Positions 1 to 9,080 of a stretch of 47,159 bases of DNA are shown piece after piece. Location: assembly GCA_024636855.1 (NCBI GenBank), contig JAGXGG010000032.1:1-47159 (forward strand), read 5' to 3'. Position numbers and translations under genes: made by a program. The first letter of the stretch is position 1. Every line of letters starts with the position of its first letter. A model generated the notes under the pieces. The model did not search any database. It was given only the letters and a program-made list of their open reading frames with translations, and was not told the DNA's origin. This stretch comes from Ignavibacteriota bacterium (GTDB lineage Bacteria; Bacteroidota; Ignavibacteria; Kapaibacteriales; UBA2268).

Positions 1-1
1 A

Positions 2-3000
2 GCTAGATTCTCTTTGATATTAATCTTCGATGCTTCTGGTTCTATGGATGCTAATATAAGTAATGAATCTTCAAATCCTCCTTCTAGACATACTGTCATT
101 AAGAAAGTGGCAAAACAGTTTATAGATCAGTTACCCGAGGGGCAATTTGAATGTGCTATTGGAGTTTTCTCTAAAGAATTTGATTATAATCAACTACAGC
201 GGTTTACCACTGATAAGGACTCATTAAAACAAGCTACAGATTATAGACTAATAAATGGAACAAATTATAATGCAGGGTTTTTAGGGTATAATGAGAATAA
301 TGAAGGAGGTGCCTTCGGATTAGTTAAAGATGCTCAGTATAAACCTGTTATTGTGTTTATGACGGACGGTTATCATCAAGAGAATATCAAACATGGACCT
401 ATAGAAGAAGGAATAATTATAGCGAAAGCAATTGCTACTAATACAACAATTTATTCACTTGCAATTGGCCCAACTGCCCCTGATCCTGATGATTCTTCTT
501 TAGACCCATTATCGAAAAAGAAATTAAAAAATATATCGAATTCCACTGGTGGTGATTACTACGAGAACTTGTTAAATGAACAACAAGTATCTGATATATA
601 TTCTAGTATTTTACAATCAGCTCAAGGGTTTGGGACTCCTGCTCCTTGCTATATAGATTTTGAATCTGACTGTAATGATGGTGAGATAGAACTTACTTAC
701 TCCGGATTTAGTCCGGCAGTTTCTGATACTCTAGCTTATACGATTGCTGATAATCTAAAGCCAAATCTAAATATTACACAAAGAAGCTTCCTAGAGATTA
801 ATCAAGCTTTAAATATAGCTAAAGAATTTGATGTTACATTAAAGGCTGAGAAAAATAAACTGACAATAACTGGATTCAATGCAACACCTGCAAATATATT
901 CACTGTTACGAATTGGGGTGGCTCGGCACCTCCGTTTACTTTGAATAAAGATGAATCAAGAGTTATCAAAGTTTCAATAAAACCTGAGAATAGAGAATTC
1001 TATGGCGGTATTATCAACTTTGAGGGTACTGGTTGTTCAGGTTTGACGATGACTCCAAGAGCAGGGTTCATATTTGCAGAGGATATTATTTTTGCAAATG
1101 TCAACCAAGGCGATCAAGAACAAATGACTTTTACTAAAAAGTTTTGTAACCTAACAGATGAAACTCTAGATGTAAGTAATATATTAGTTTCAGGTGGGGC
1201 TAACCAAACTGATTTCGGTATAACAAGTCAATCTAAGACTCTGTCTCCAGGTGAATGTATAGACATTGAAGCTACCTTTAGACCTACTGACCAAGGTGAT
1301 AGAGAAGCTCTTTATACTGTGAAAACTAACAAAGGCGATTTCGAAGCAAAGCTACAAGGTGGCGGAGCTGGTAAACCTCAAATAGCTGCAACCGCTGCTA
1401 CATTTGCTGATGTAAATTGTGTTAATCCAAAATCTACAATAACTGTAGAAGTAAGAAACGATGGTCCTGTTGAATTGAATATTACTAATATAGCTCTTCA
1501 AGATGGAACAAATTTCACATATAATACTGGACCTACAACACTTAAAGTACCTGCTAACAGTACTAATAATGTAGATGTTACTGTAGATTTTACTCCACAA
1601 GCAAACGGGGTTCAAACTACTAATCTAATATTTACTAATGACTCAGATAATAGTCCATATAGTGTGAAACTAGAAGGTGAAATGTTAGCTGTAAACTATA
1701 ATGTATCTGAGCCGAACCATAACTTTGGTGAGATATGTGGTAATCTTGGTAATCCAGCAACTAAAACTGTCACTTTGAGTAATGTAAGTTCTTTCGGATA
1801 TAATGTAACCTCTTCTTCTAGTTTACCCGAGTTTAAGACAGATTTAGTTAGTTACGATCTAACTTCAGGTACTGCTGTTGTCACTATTAGTTTCGAATCA
1901 GGAGTAAATAATACATATAACGGTGTTATTACTTTCACTAGTGAGTGCGGTAATGTAGTTAAAAAAATTAATGTAACTGGTTCTATTAACTCACCAGAAG
2001 TTCAGTCACAAGCTGTTTCTATAGCTGCTGTTATTGGTACCGGTGAAATGAGAACAGTCGATATTACTAATCCCAATACAGCTCCTTATGATGTTGTAGA
2101 TGCTTATGTTGGTGATGCTTCTAAAAACCCAATTCCAGAATTTAATGTTAGTGCTACTAGCTTTACAGTACCGGGTAGTGGTACTTATCAATTAGATGTT
2201 ACTTATACTCCAAATGCTGGTGATCCTGTTGATAAATCTGGTATTCTATATATAGTTGTTAATCAACCTTGTACTGTTACATTAGATAATATAACAGTAG
2301 AAGGTACACCAACTTTATCGATTGCTAATCTATCGATAGCTGATGATAACAAAGACTATATAGGAAAGATTACTACAATTCCTGTTACATTAAACGGTCA
2401 AAGTGGATTCCTCTCTTCTGGGACAAGTTCAGTAGAATTTACAGTTCAATTTGATGACGCTTTACTAAGTCCAATAAACGGTACACCTGTAGGAACGAAT
2501 CAAGTTTCTCATAAATTCAACTTAAATTCTCCATTTACAGGAACTCAAATTTATAATATGCAATTCAAAGTGTTGAATGGTTTACCGACCACATCTACTC
2601 CGCTTAGTTTTAAGAAAGCTGATGCATTAAATAGTGGTGGTACTCAATCTGCTGGATTAAATACGAGCGATGGTAAATTTGATTTGATATTGGTAAATGG
2701 TGAAGCCACTACAGAGCCACTGTCAGCTTCTCCGGGTGAGAATTTCACATTACCTATTTATATTCTTGATAAGAATGACAATCTTGATGAATTGTTACAC
2801 AAAGATTTGAAGATAGTAGTTCAGTATAATTATACAGTAATGCAGCCAACTGACAGACCTCATACTATAATATCTGAAGATATTGCAGAGTTTGATATAA
2901 CAAGTGAAATTAAATTTACTCAAACACCTAAAGTTAATCAGACCCAAGCACAGTTTGCTTTTGCTAATATACCTATGATTGCAAAATTAGGTAATAAGCA

Positions 3001-3397
3001 AGTTACTGATATTGCAATTAAATCAGTAGATGTATTATCTGGAGGTGTAGCAGATTTTGTACTTGATACTGCTGAGTTTACATTAACTGGTGTATGTGAA
3101 GAAGGTGGACATTTAAGATTATTTAGTCTATCAGAAATAGAGCCCTCAATAAAATTAATCCAAAACCCAATTGTTTCTAATACTAGTATCGAATTATCTA
3201 CTGTAGAGAAAGGTATGCATACTGTAAATGTATTTGATATGATTGGAAATAAAATTAATCTAGATACTAGAAATATATCGTCAGAAGGAAGTTATACTAT
3301 ACCATTTGGAATAGAGACTTTGAATACTGGCTATTACTTAATCTATTTTGAAACTCCTACTCAAGAGTTTTTCAAGAAAATAGCAATTATAAAATAG
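2..3397 (+). CDS. VWA and choice-of-anchor repeat surface protein with T9SS C-terminal sorting domain (5' partial)
   Basis: The reading frame is open to the left edge of the window, so the true start lies upstream. The visible part begins inside a von Willebrand factor A domain (about the first 200 residues) with an intact DASGS MIDAS motif. It continues through several Ig-like choice-of-anchor D/ASPM-SPD-2-type repeats (about residues 250-780, recurrent GxVxxxNxG and GGxxxDF patterns) and further beta-rich segments. It ends in a roughly 80-residue type A T9SS sorting domain of the pattern xxNPxxxxxxIEL...GxYxIxF...KKIAIIK. The protein is probably exported by the type IX system and anchored or released at the cell surface; adhesion or metal-dependent ligand binding is a family-level guess. 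A terminator follows the stop. It resembles the 1643-residue protein at 36462-41393 in overall plan. Confidence 0.85.
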   Translation, partial: ARFSLILIFDASGSMDANISNESSNPPSRHTVIKKVAKQFIDQLPEGQFECAIGVFSKEFDYNQLQRFTTDKDSLKQATDYRLINGTNYNAGFLGYNENNEGGAFGLVKDAQYKPVIVFMTDGYHQENIKHGPIEEGIIIAKAIATNTTIYSLAIGPTAPDPDDSSLDPLSKKKLKNISNSTGGDYYENLLNEQQVSDIYSSILQSAQGFGTPAPCYIDFESDCNDGEIELTYSGFSPAVSDTLAYTIADNLKPNLNITQRSFLEINQALNIAKEFDVTLKAEKNKLTITGFNATPANIFTVTNWGGSAPPFTLNKDESRVIKVSIKPENREFYGGIINFEGTGCSGLTMTPRAGFIFAEDIIFANVNQGDQEQMTFTKKFCNLTDETLDVSNILVSGGANQTDFGITSQSKTLSPGECIDIEATFRPTDQGDREALYTVKTNKGDFEAKLQGGGAGKPQIAATAATFADVNCVNPKSTITVEVRNDGPVELNITNIALQDGTNFTYNTGPTTLKVPANSTNNVDVTVDFTPQANGVQTTNLIFTNDSDNSPYSVKLEGEMLAVNYNVSEPNHNFGEICGNLGNPATKTVTLSNVSSFGYNVTSSSSLPEFKTDLVSYDLTSGTAVVTISFESGVNNTYNGVITFTSECGNVVKKINVTGSINSPEVQSQAVSIAAVIGTGEMRTVDITNPNTAPYDVVDAYVGDASKNPIPEFNVSATSFTVPGSGTYQLDVTYTPNAGDPVDKSGILYIVVNQPCTVTLDNITVEGTPTLSIANLSIADDNKDYIGKITTIPVTLNGQSGFLSSGTSSVEFTVQFDDALLSPINGTPVGTNQVSHKFNLNSPFTGTQIYNMQFKVLNGLPTTSTPLSFKKADALNSGGTQSAGLNTSDGKFDLILVNGEATTEPLSASPGENFTLPIYILDKNDNLDELLHKDLKIVVQYNYTVMQPTDRPHTIISEDIAEFDITSEIKFTQTPKVNQTQAQFAFANIPMIAKLGNKQVTDIAIKSVDVLSGGVADFVLDTAEFTLTGVCEEGGHLRLFSLSEIEPSIKLIQNPIVSNTSIELSTVEKGMHTVNVFDMIGNKINLDTRNISSEGSYTIPFGIETLNTGYYLIYFETPTQEFFKKIAIIK

Positions 3398-3417
3398 TTC
3401 TATTCGAAAAAAGTTAT

Positions 3418-3456
3418 AAACCCCTTTTCCAATTCATAGGATAAGGGGTTTTTTAT
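3418..3456 (+). terminator. Rho-independent terminator after the surface-protein gene
   Basis: Perfect 9-bp stem AAACCCCTT / AAGGGGTTT around a 16-nt loop, followed by a T-rich tract. It begins 21 bases past the stop at 3397 and ends before parA starts at 3516. Confidence 0.85.
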
Positions 3457-3515
3457 TTTTAATTTCTAAAGTTTTAAACAGCAAAAAATAAATCTTAAAT
3501 TGATTGAATAATTAG

Positions 3516-4286
3516 ATGAACAATAGAATAATTTCAGTTGCTAATCAGAAAGGCGGAGTAGGAAAGACTACTTCAGCAGTTAACATAGCTGCTTCACTAG
3601 CTGCATTAGAGAAGAAAGTATTGCTTTTGGACTTAGATCCTCAAGCCAACGCAACAGCGGGTTTAGGTATAGATTCTAAAAGTCAAGAAGTCTCTAGCTA
3701 TGATGTACTCGTAAACGAAGATACGATGGATGAAGCGACAGTTGATACTGACTTAGAGTTCCTAAAATTAATTCCTTCGCATATTGATCTAGTTGGTGCG
3801 GAAATAGAAATGATTTCTCGTAAGAATAGAGAGCTTCAATTAAAGAATAAATTTGATGCACTAGAAAAAAAATACGACTACATAATAATAGATTGCCCAC
3901 CTTCTCTGGGGTTACTTACTTTGAATGCACTAACGGCTTCAGATAGTGTACTAATTCCAGTTCAATGCGAGTACTATGCGTTAGAAGGATTGGGACAGTT
4001 ACTGAACACAATAAGTATAGTACGTAAACATCTAAACGATGATTTAGAAATCGAGGGTGTTTTATTAACAATGTATGATAGCAGATTAAACCTATCGAAT
4101 GAAGTAGTGGAAGAAGTTAAAAAACACTTTACTGATAAAGTATTTAAAACTATCATAAGTCGAAATGTAAGATTATCCGAATCGCCAAGCCACGGCAAAC
4201 CGGTTATCCTATATGATGCAGTTTCAAAAGGTTCACAAAACTATTTATCATTGGCAAAAGAAATAATTAAAAACTCGAAAAAATAA
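3516..4286 (+). CDS. parA: ParA/Soj-family chromosome-partitioning ATPase
   Basis: 256 residues, the normal ParA/Soj length. The deviant Walker A motif KGGVGKTT lies at residues 12-19, with the signature Lys12 that reaches across the ParA dimer. [10 protein letters not shown] motif follows at about residue 40 and the Walker B region [12 protein letters not shown] at about residue 125. ParA dimerises on ATP binding, binds DNA non-specifically and moves ParB-parS complexes. The gene starts 119 bases after the upstream stop and parB begins 4 bases after its own stop, so the two form an operon. No short-ParA plasmid features or N-terminal HTH are present, consistent with a chromosomal system. Confidence 0.95.
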   Translation: MNNRIISVANQKGGVGKTTSAVNIAASLAALEKKVLLLDLDPQANATAGLGIDSKSQEVSSYDVLVNEDTMDEATVDTDLEFLKLIPSHIDLVGAEIEMISRKNRELQLKNKFDALEKKYDYIIIDCPPSLGLLTLNALTASDSVLIPVQCEYYALEGLGQLLNTISIVRKHLNDDLEIEGVLLTMYDSRLNLSNEVVEEVKKHFTDKVFKTIISRNVRLSESPSHGKPVILYDAVSKGSQNYLSLAKEIIKNSKK

Positions 4287-4290
4287 AAAA

Positions 4291-5178
4291 ATGGTTAAAA
4301 AGAAAGGATTGGGTAGAGGACTTAGTGCCTTGATTCCAGATATACAAAGAGATGAAGATAGCGAAGTAGAATCCTCAAAAAATGCAGGTTCTAGTTCTAG
4401 TATTCCTATTAAAAAAATTAGAATCAATCCTTGGCAACCTCGTAAGGAATTTGATCAAACCGCCTTGGAAGAGTTAGCTGAATCTATAAAAACTCACGGT
4501 CTTATCCAACCGATTTCAGTTAGACGTGTAGATGAACACTTTGAGCTTATCTCAGGTGAACGTCGCTTCAGAGCATCTAAGCTAATCGGCTTAAAGGAAA
4601 TACCTGCTTATATAAAAGAGAATGTTGATGATGAGCAAATGCTACAGTTTGCAATTATTGAAAATTTGCAAAGAGAAGACCTTAATCCCATTGAAATTGC
4701 AATTAGTTACAAGCGATTAATTGATGAATTCAAACTTACACAAGAAGAAGTAGCTAAGCAAGTAGGGAAGAATAGAAGTACTGTTACCAATAATTTAAGA
4801 TTATTGAACCTTCCTGATGTAGTGCAAAAAAGTCTGTCTCAAAATGAAATTTCTGGAGGTCACGCCAGAACATTATTAGGGTTAAGTGATATCCCTAGTA
4901 TTATAAAAGCTTGGAAACATATAATTGAAAATGAACTTTCAGTCCGTGAAACTGAGAATTATGTTAAGAATTTTGGTAAGTTGACAAGAAAAGATGATAA
5001 AGAAAAAGAAGAATTATCACAAGAATTGAAAGCAATAATTGAAGATACTGAAGATAATCTTAGAAATAAATTTGGTACTGATGTACGTATCAAGTTCAAA
5101 AAAAATGAGAAAGGTTCAATAGTAATAAACTATTATTCCAAAAAAGACTTGAACAGAATATTAGAGCTATTAGATTGA
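4291..5178 (+). CDS. parB: ParB/Spo0J-family partition protein (CTPase, parS binding)
   Basis: 295 residues. The N-terminal motif KKKGLGRGLSALIP is typical of chromosomal ParB and contacts ParA. The ParB/sulfiredoxin-like nucleotide-binding domain (about residues 40-130) carries the GERRFRAS CTP-binding box and the IIENLQREDLNPIE segment. A central helix-turn-helix (about residues 150-175, LTQEEVAKQVGKNRSTV) would recognise parS. The C-terminal part is the short dimerisation domain. The gene follows parA by 4 bp and its stop codon overlaps the TTG start of the next gene, so three genes appear translationally linked. I saw no obvious parS palindrome nearby. Confidence 0.95.
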   Translation: MVKKKGLGRGLSALIPDIQRDEDSEVESSKNAGSSSSIPIKKIRINPWQPRKEFDQTALEELAESIKTHGLIQPISVRRVDEHFELISGERRFRASKLIGLKEIPAYIKENVDDEQMLQFAIIENLQREDLNPIEIAISYKRLIDEFKLTQEEVAKQVGKNRSTVTNNLRLLNLPDVVQKSLSQNEISGGHARTLLGLSDIPSIIKAWKHIIENELSVRETENYVKNFGKLTRKDDKEKEELSQELKAIIEDTEDNLRNKFGTDVRIKFKKNEKGSIVINYYSKKDLNRILELLD

Positions 5179-5588
5179 GTTTAGAGTTTACTGCAAATAG
5201 AAGAGTTATATACGCAGATACTGATAAAATGGGTGTTGTATACAATGGTAATTACTTATCATATTTTGAGATAGGTAGAAATGAGTTGATGCGTCATTTA
5301 GGTTTAGCATATACGGAAGTTGAGAAAAGTGGTCTAATATTACCTGTAATAGATGCCTATGTAAAGTATATAAAGCCTGCTTACTATGACGACGTTTTAG
5401 TAATAAAAGCGCAACTTAATGAAACTTTATCTGCTAAAATTCAGTTTATATATACTATTAGTTGCAATAATGTATTAATTGCAGAAGGTTATACTAATCA
5501 TGTCTTTGCAAATGCAGAAACAATGAAACCAGTTAGACCGCCAAAAATGTATGTAGAACTATTACAAAAACACTTAGGTAATCTATAA
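5175..5588 (+). CDS. YbgC/4-hydroxybenzoyl-CoA-type acyl-CoA thioesterase
   Basis: 137 residues, hotdog fold. The catalytic signature YADTDKMGVVYNGNYLSYFE (residues 14-33) matches the YbgC/4HBT family, where the first Asp of the DTD(K)MG motif acts in thioester hydrolysis. The start is a TTG at 5175 that overlaps the TGA stop of parB; no ATG precedes the conserved motif. In other bacteria YbgC-type enzymes hydrolyse acyl-CoA or acyl-ACP and are linked to the cell envelope. Substrate here is unknown. Coupling to parAB is probably only genomic convenience. Confidence 0.85.
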   Translation: MSLEFTANRRVIYADTDKMGVVYNGNYLSYFEIGRNELMRHLGLAYTEVEKSGLILPVIDAYVKYIKPAYYDDVLVIKAQLNETLSAKIQFIYTISCNNVLIAEGYTNHVFANAETMKPVRPPKMYVELLQKHLGNL

Positions 5589-5629
5589 ATATCTTTACTT
5601 TTTTTACTGAAGAAAAAGGCAAATAATAA

Positions 5630-6565
5630 ATGAAAAAGACAATATTAGTATTATTGATATTAGCTGTTACTAATACGTTCGCAGACGATACACCTTACAA
5701 CTTTATTAGATTTAACTCAACTGCTAGAGCAGCAGCACTCGGCAACGCAGTTGTATCTATTGAAGATGATGCTTCACTAATATTTTTCAATCCCGCACTA
5801 TTACAATCAGCTAATGAAAAAACGCTATCTACTACGTTTTCCAAACACGTTTTAGATATTAACTCAGGCAATATAGTTTATAAGATTAACCAATTCGATT
5901 TAGATGGTGCTTCTCTAGCAGCACAAATAAATTTTAATAGCTATGGTGCGCTCAATTATTTAGATGATGAAGGAAAGCTATATGGTAATGGTTTCTCTGG
6001 ATCTGATTTATCTTTTGGGGTAACTTACTCTAATGAACTAGATTCCAATTGGTACTACGGAGTAACAGGTAAATTTATATATCTTACTCTTGAATCACAA
6101 AGTTCTTCTGCATTTGCAGTAGATGCAGGTATGTTTTACAAAGTTAATGATAGAACCAATATAGGTTTATCATTACTTCATTTAGGTACTGAAATGAGTT
6201 CTCTGAATGGTCAAGCTGCTACTTTACCAGTCGATGCAAGGATTGGTGTAAACCATAGATTAAAAGGCCTACCTTTACTTATCAACTTTTCATTTCATCA
6301 TTTGGCAGATGAAGTTGATGGATTCTTTGACAGATTCCAAAATTTTGCAATTGGTGGTGAACTTTACTTAAGTAAAGTTATAAATCTAAGAGCAGGTTAT
6401 GATAACCAAATAAGAAACTATGCTTCTGCAGATGAGAACAAAGGACTTTCTGGGTTAAGTGGTGGTATTGGTATTAAATTCGAAGATGTAGATTTTGACT
6501 ATGGTTATGCTGAATATGGTGCTTCTATCGGTTTACATAGATTCAGTTTAGCTCTTGAGCTTTAA
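5630..6565 (+). CDS. porQ: Type IX secretion system protein PorQ
   Basis: 311 residues with a Sec signal peptide (about residues 1-18). Recognisable PorQ features are the N-terminal YNFIRF...ARAAALGNAVVSI segment, the SLIFFNPALLQ motif, FNSYGALNYLDDEGK, and a beta-barrel-like remainder ending in an aromatic-rich strand (LHRFSLALEL). PorQ is an outer-membrane barrel of the PorV/FadL-like group. It belongs to the attachment side of the type IX system that finishes export of CTD-bearing proteins, six of which are encoded in this window. The start is supported by the signal peptide. The 3' end overlaps the convergent lipoprotein gene by 4 bp. Confidence 0.85.
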   Translation: MKKTILVLLILAVTNTFADDTPYNFIRFNSTARAAALGNAVVSIEDDASLIFFNPALLQSANEKTLSTTFSKHVLDINSGNIVYKINQFDLDGASLAAQINFNSYGALNYLDDEGKLYGNGFSGSDLSFGVTYSNELDSNWYYGVTGKFIYLTLESQSSSAFAVDAGMFYKVNDRTNIGLSLLHLGTEMSSLNGQAATLPVDARIGVNHRLKGLPLLINFSFHHLADEVDGFFDRFQNFAIGGELYLSKVINLRAGYDNQIRNYASADENKGLSGLSGGIGIKFEDVDFDYGYAEYGASIGLHRFSLALEL

Positions 6566-6900
6566 TCTTCTTTACTTTTCAATCTTCTTAATCGCTCTTT
6601 CTGTATGGCGACTCTGTTTTTCATTTGATTTATATCAATATGTAAATCAATGCTTTCTACTGAATCTGCTGTTATCAATTCAAGTTCCCAATTTAAAATC
6701 TTATTCTCATTTCTAAGAATTATTTTATTCAGATGAGAGATTGAAAACTCTATCTTTTCACGAAGAATTTCACTTGTATCTTCTTTCAGACTATCATTAA
6801 TGTGATTGTTTAAAATTTCAATTGTTTCTATACTCTCCTGTTGTTGGTAGCTACAAGAATTAGTACTAATAAGTATTAAAATCATCCACAACATTTTCAA
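6562..6900 (-). CDS. Small predicted lipoprotein of unknown function
   Basis: 112 residues. A hydrophobic signal sequence is followed by a lipobox-like STNSC, giving a predicted lipidated Cys at residue 16. The mature part is highly charged and helical (EKIEFSISHLNKIILRNENK, then RVAIQKERLRRLKSKED), suggesting a short coiled coil. I do not recognise a family. It is convergent with porQ, with a 4-bp overlap of stop codons, and divergent from the outer-membrane barrel gene that starts at 6965. Confidence 0.65.
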   Translation of the reverse strand: MKMLWMILILISTNSCSYQQQESIETIEILNNHINDSLKEDTSEILREKIEFSISHLNKIILRNENKILNWELELITADSVESIDLHIDINQMKNRVAIQKERLRRLKSKED

Positions 6901-6964
6901 TTTGTCTTTCTATCTACTTATATTGTAAAAAATATTATCTTTCAAATATAAGGAGTTTTTAGTT

Positions 6965-7426
6965 ATGAAGAAGTTATTAATTGCTTTATTAATTGTTTTA
7001 GGTGTTGTTGTAATAACAACTAATTCCAAAGCAGGAACTCGATTAGGCGGTGGTTTATACTTTGGTAGTCAATTTAATGATATAGGGATAGAAGCTCGAG
7101 GATTATTTGATTTAGATGATAGTTTTAGGATTCAGCCAGATTTAAAGTTCTATTTAGCTAGTGCAAATGTTTCATTTTACACGTTAAATACAAATATTGA
7201 CTATTTTTTCCATAAAAAAGATAATATGGCTGTTTATGCTTTAGCTGGGTTAAATTTTGGATTTTACAAAGGTGCTGGCATTACTTCTGGATCCGGACTA
7301 GGTATTAATATGGGGGTTGGTGCTGATTTTAATATGGGGAGCTGGCTTTTAGCTCCTGAATTTAAGTTAATCCTTGGAACATATAATGGAATTGTTTTAG
7401 GTGCTTCAGCTACTTTTCCTCTCTAA
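6965..7426 (+). CDS. Small outer-membrane beta-barrel-like protein
   Basis: 153 residues with a signal peptide (about residues 1-24, cleavage near SKAG). The rest alternates polar and hydrophobic residues with Gly-rich turns and ends in a terminal strand (LGASATFPL), typical of small eight-stranded porin-family proteins. An AAGGAG-like Shine-Dalgarno sits just upstream of the ATG. Function is unknown. A bidirectional terminator separates it from the convergent DUF1501 gene. Confidence 0.7.
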   Translation: MKKLLIALLIVLGVVVITTNSKAGTRLGGGLYFGSQFNDIGIEARGLFDLDDSFRIQPDLKFYLASANVSFYTLNTNIDYFFHKKDNMAVYALAGLNFGFYKGAGITSGSGLGINMGVGADFNMGSWLLAPEFKLILGTYNGIVLGASATFPL

Positions 7427-7459
7427 TCAATATTATTGATTAAGCTTGTAAAAAATTAA

Positions 7460-7488
7460 AAATCCCGCCTTTTTGAGCGGGATTTTTT
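7460..7488. terminator. Bidirectional terminator between convergent genes
   Basis: Perfect 9-bp stem AAATCCCGC / GCGGGATTT with an 8-nt loop and a seven-T run on the right. The left flank is A-rich, so it can end transcription from both the barrel gene (stop 7426) and the minus-strand DUF1501 gene (stop 7492). Confidence 0.85.
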
Positions 7489-7491
7489 TGT

Positions 7492-9069
7492 CTATTTTAC
7501 TATTTTAACTGGTCTAACTATTTGTTTGTTTCCAGTTTGGACTCTTATGTGGTAGTTTCCACTATTTAGTCCGCTAGTTTCAAAGCTCAATTCTTTACTA
7601 GAACTAATAGTCTGTCCCTCAAATATTTTTTTAACTTCTTGACCTCTATTATTATAGATAGAGATGAATGTCATACCAGCTTCAGCTTTGAATGTCAAAT
7701 TGCCACTACCATTCATAGGATTAGGGAATACATTAAAATCTTTGGCACTGTAATCATTTTCTACACTTGAAATACCTTTTTTGATAATATTCAAATGCTG
7801 ATGTTTACCAAGCATAATATTTTCTAAATCTGCATCTTCTACTTCAAACCAATCTTTCAACAATGAATAATAAACTGATCTAAAATCAAACTGCATTGGT
7901 AGATTATCTTGTACTGTAACACTAGATGGTATTATTGGATTATCTCCTTGTACCCCTGGGATAACTTGGGAACCAAATACAAATAAAGGAGCGGCAGACC
8001 CGTGGTCAGTACCATTACTAGCGTTTGATAATATACGTCTTCCAAATTCTGAGAATGTCATACCAACAACATTATCTTCCATATTTTGAAGTTTCATCTC
8101 ATCTTGGAAAGCCGTAACAGATTCGGAAACCATTTTTAGAAGTTCATAGTGACTTCCTTCTACATCTCCTTCTTGTTGAACTTGATTAGCATGAGTATCA
8201 AAACCTCCTAAGCTATGTACGAAGATTCTAGTTTTACTACCACCTGCTATTAGTTTTGCTGTAACTTGAAGTTGACCTATTAATCTATTATTATTTCCTG
8301 CTTTATCCCATTTGTCAGACATTAGTTTATCACCTTTTTCAAAAGTACTTTCTAATGTATCTCCATAAAGCTGTGTTTGATTTATAATTTGTCTGATATA
8401 CTCTATCTCATTACCGGCAGGTGTATTAGGTGCTGTATCTATACCACCAGAATTAATATTATAAATATCAATTTTACCTTCATTATTTGGAGTTATTGCC
8501 ATCCCCATTCCTAAAGTCGGTCCTTGGCAAGTAGGGGAGACATAAGGGCCATAAGTTATAGATAGTGGATCCAAATTATTTGGATTAGGATAATTTGTAG
8601 GATAATTAGGATGTTTAGTATAAAGTTCTCTTCCTAACCAGCCAGATGAAACTACTTTATTCGAATCTGATGCAGATGTCCAGATATCAGTACTTCTAAA
8701 ATGTGAAAAATTTGGTTGAGGGTAACCTACTGATTGGAGTACATGTAATTTACCATCATCATATAATTCTTTTAATCCAGAGAGTGCAGGGTTTAGACCT
8801 ACATCGTCACGAAGCTTTAGCACCAAATTTTCTGGTACTAATACGTTTTCCCTTGCTTTAAATAGATTGCCATATTGGTCAATAGGAATAACAGTATTAA
8901 GTCCGTCATTTCCACCATTCAGAAATATTAGGATTAACTTTCTATCTTCAGCCTTTGCTAACTCTGCGAATTGGTTGAATATCGGTGCTCCTTTTGCTAA
9001 TTGCATTCCACCCAACATAACTGCTGAAGTAGTAAGGCCAGTCGTTCGTATAAAATCTCTTCTTTTCAT
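7492..9069 (-). CDS. DUF1501 family protein with Tat-like signal and T9SS sorting domain
   Basis: 525 residues. The N-terminus KRRDFIRTTGLTTSAVMLGG is a twin-arginine-type signal. The DUF1501 core shows LIFLNGGNDGLNTVIP near residue 47 and MTFSEFGRRI...DHGSAAPLFVFG further on, the sulfatase/alkaline-phosphatase-like fold features of this family. The last 80 residues are a T9SS type A sorting domain (VFPNPMNGSGNLTF ... SGLNSGNYHIRV ... VKIVK). DUF1501 and DUF1800 proteins are a conserved pair whose biochemical role is not established. It starts 11 bp after the DUF1800 stop behind an AAGGAG ribosome-binding site, so the two are co-transcribed. Confidence 0.9.
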   Translation of the reverse strand: MKRRDFIRTTGLTTSAVMLGGMQLAKGAPIFNQFAELAKAEDRKLILIFLNGGNDGLNTVIPIDQYGNLFKARENVLVPENLVLKLRDDVGLNPALSGLKELYDDGKLHVLQSVGYPQPNFSHFRSTDIWTSASDSNKVVSSGWLGRELYTKHPNYPTNYPNPNNLDPLSITYGPYVSPTCQGPTLGMGMAITPNNEGKIDIYNINSGGIDTAPNTPAGNEIEYIRQIINQTQLYGDTLESTFEKGDKLMSDKWDKAGNNNRLIGQLQVTAKLIAGGSKTRIFVHSLGGFDTHANQVQQEGDVEGSHYELLKMVSESVTAFQDEMKLQNMEDNVVGMTFSEFGRRILSNASNGTDHGSAAPLFVFGSQVIPGVQGDNPIIPSSVTVQDNLPMQFDFRSVYYSLLKDWFEVEDADLENIMLGKHQHLNIIKKGISSVENDYSAKDFNVFPNPMNGSGNLTFKAEAGMTFISIYNNRGQEVKKIFEGQTISSSKELSFETSGLNSGNYHIRVQTGNKQIVRPVKIVK

Positions 9070-9080
9070 TTTAATTCTCC

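Noticed and set aside
1352-2191. Minus-strand open frames inside the first surface-protein gene
   Set aside because: They are antisense shadows of a clearly coding, domain-bearing frame and have low-complexity Ser/Ile/Tyr-rich translations.
3516-5178. parAB as part of a plasmid or the mobile element
   Set aside because: Gene lengths and N-terminal motifs are chromosomal in type, and the pair lies 7 kb outside the att repeats among housekeeping genes.
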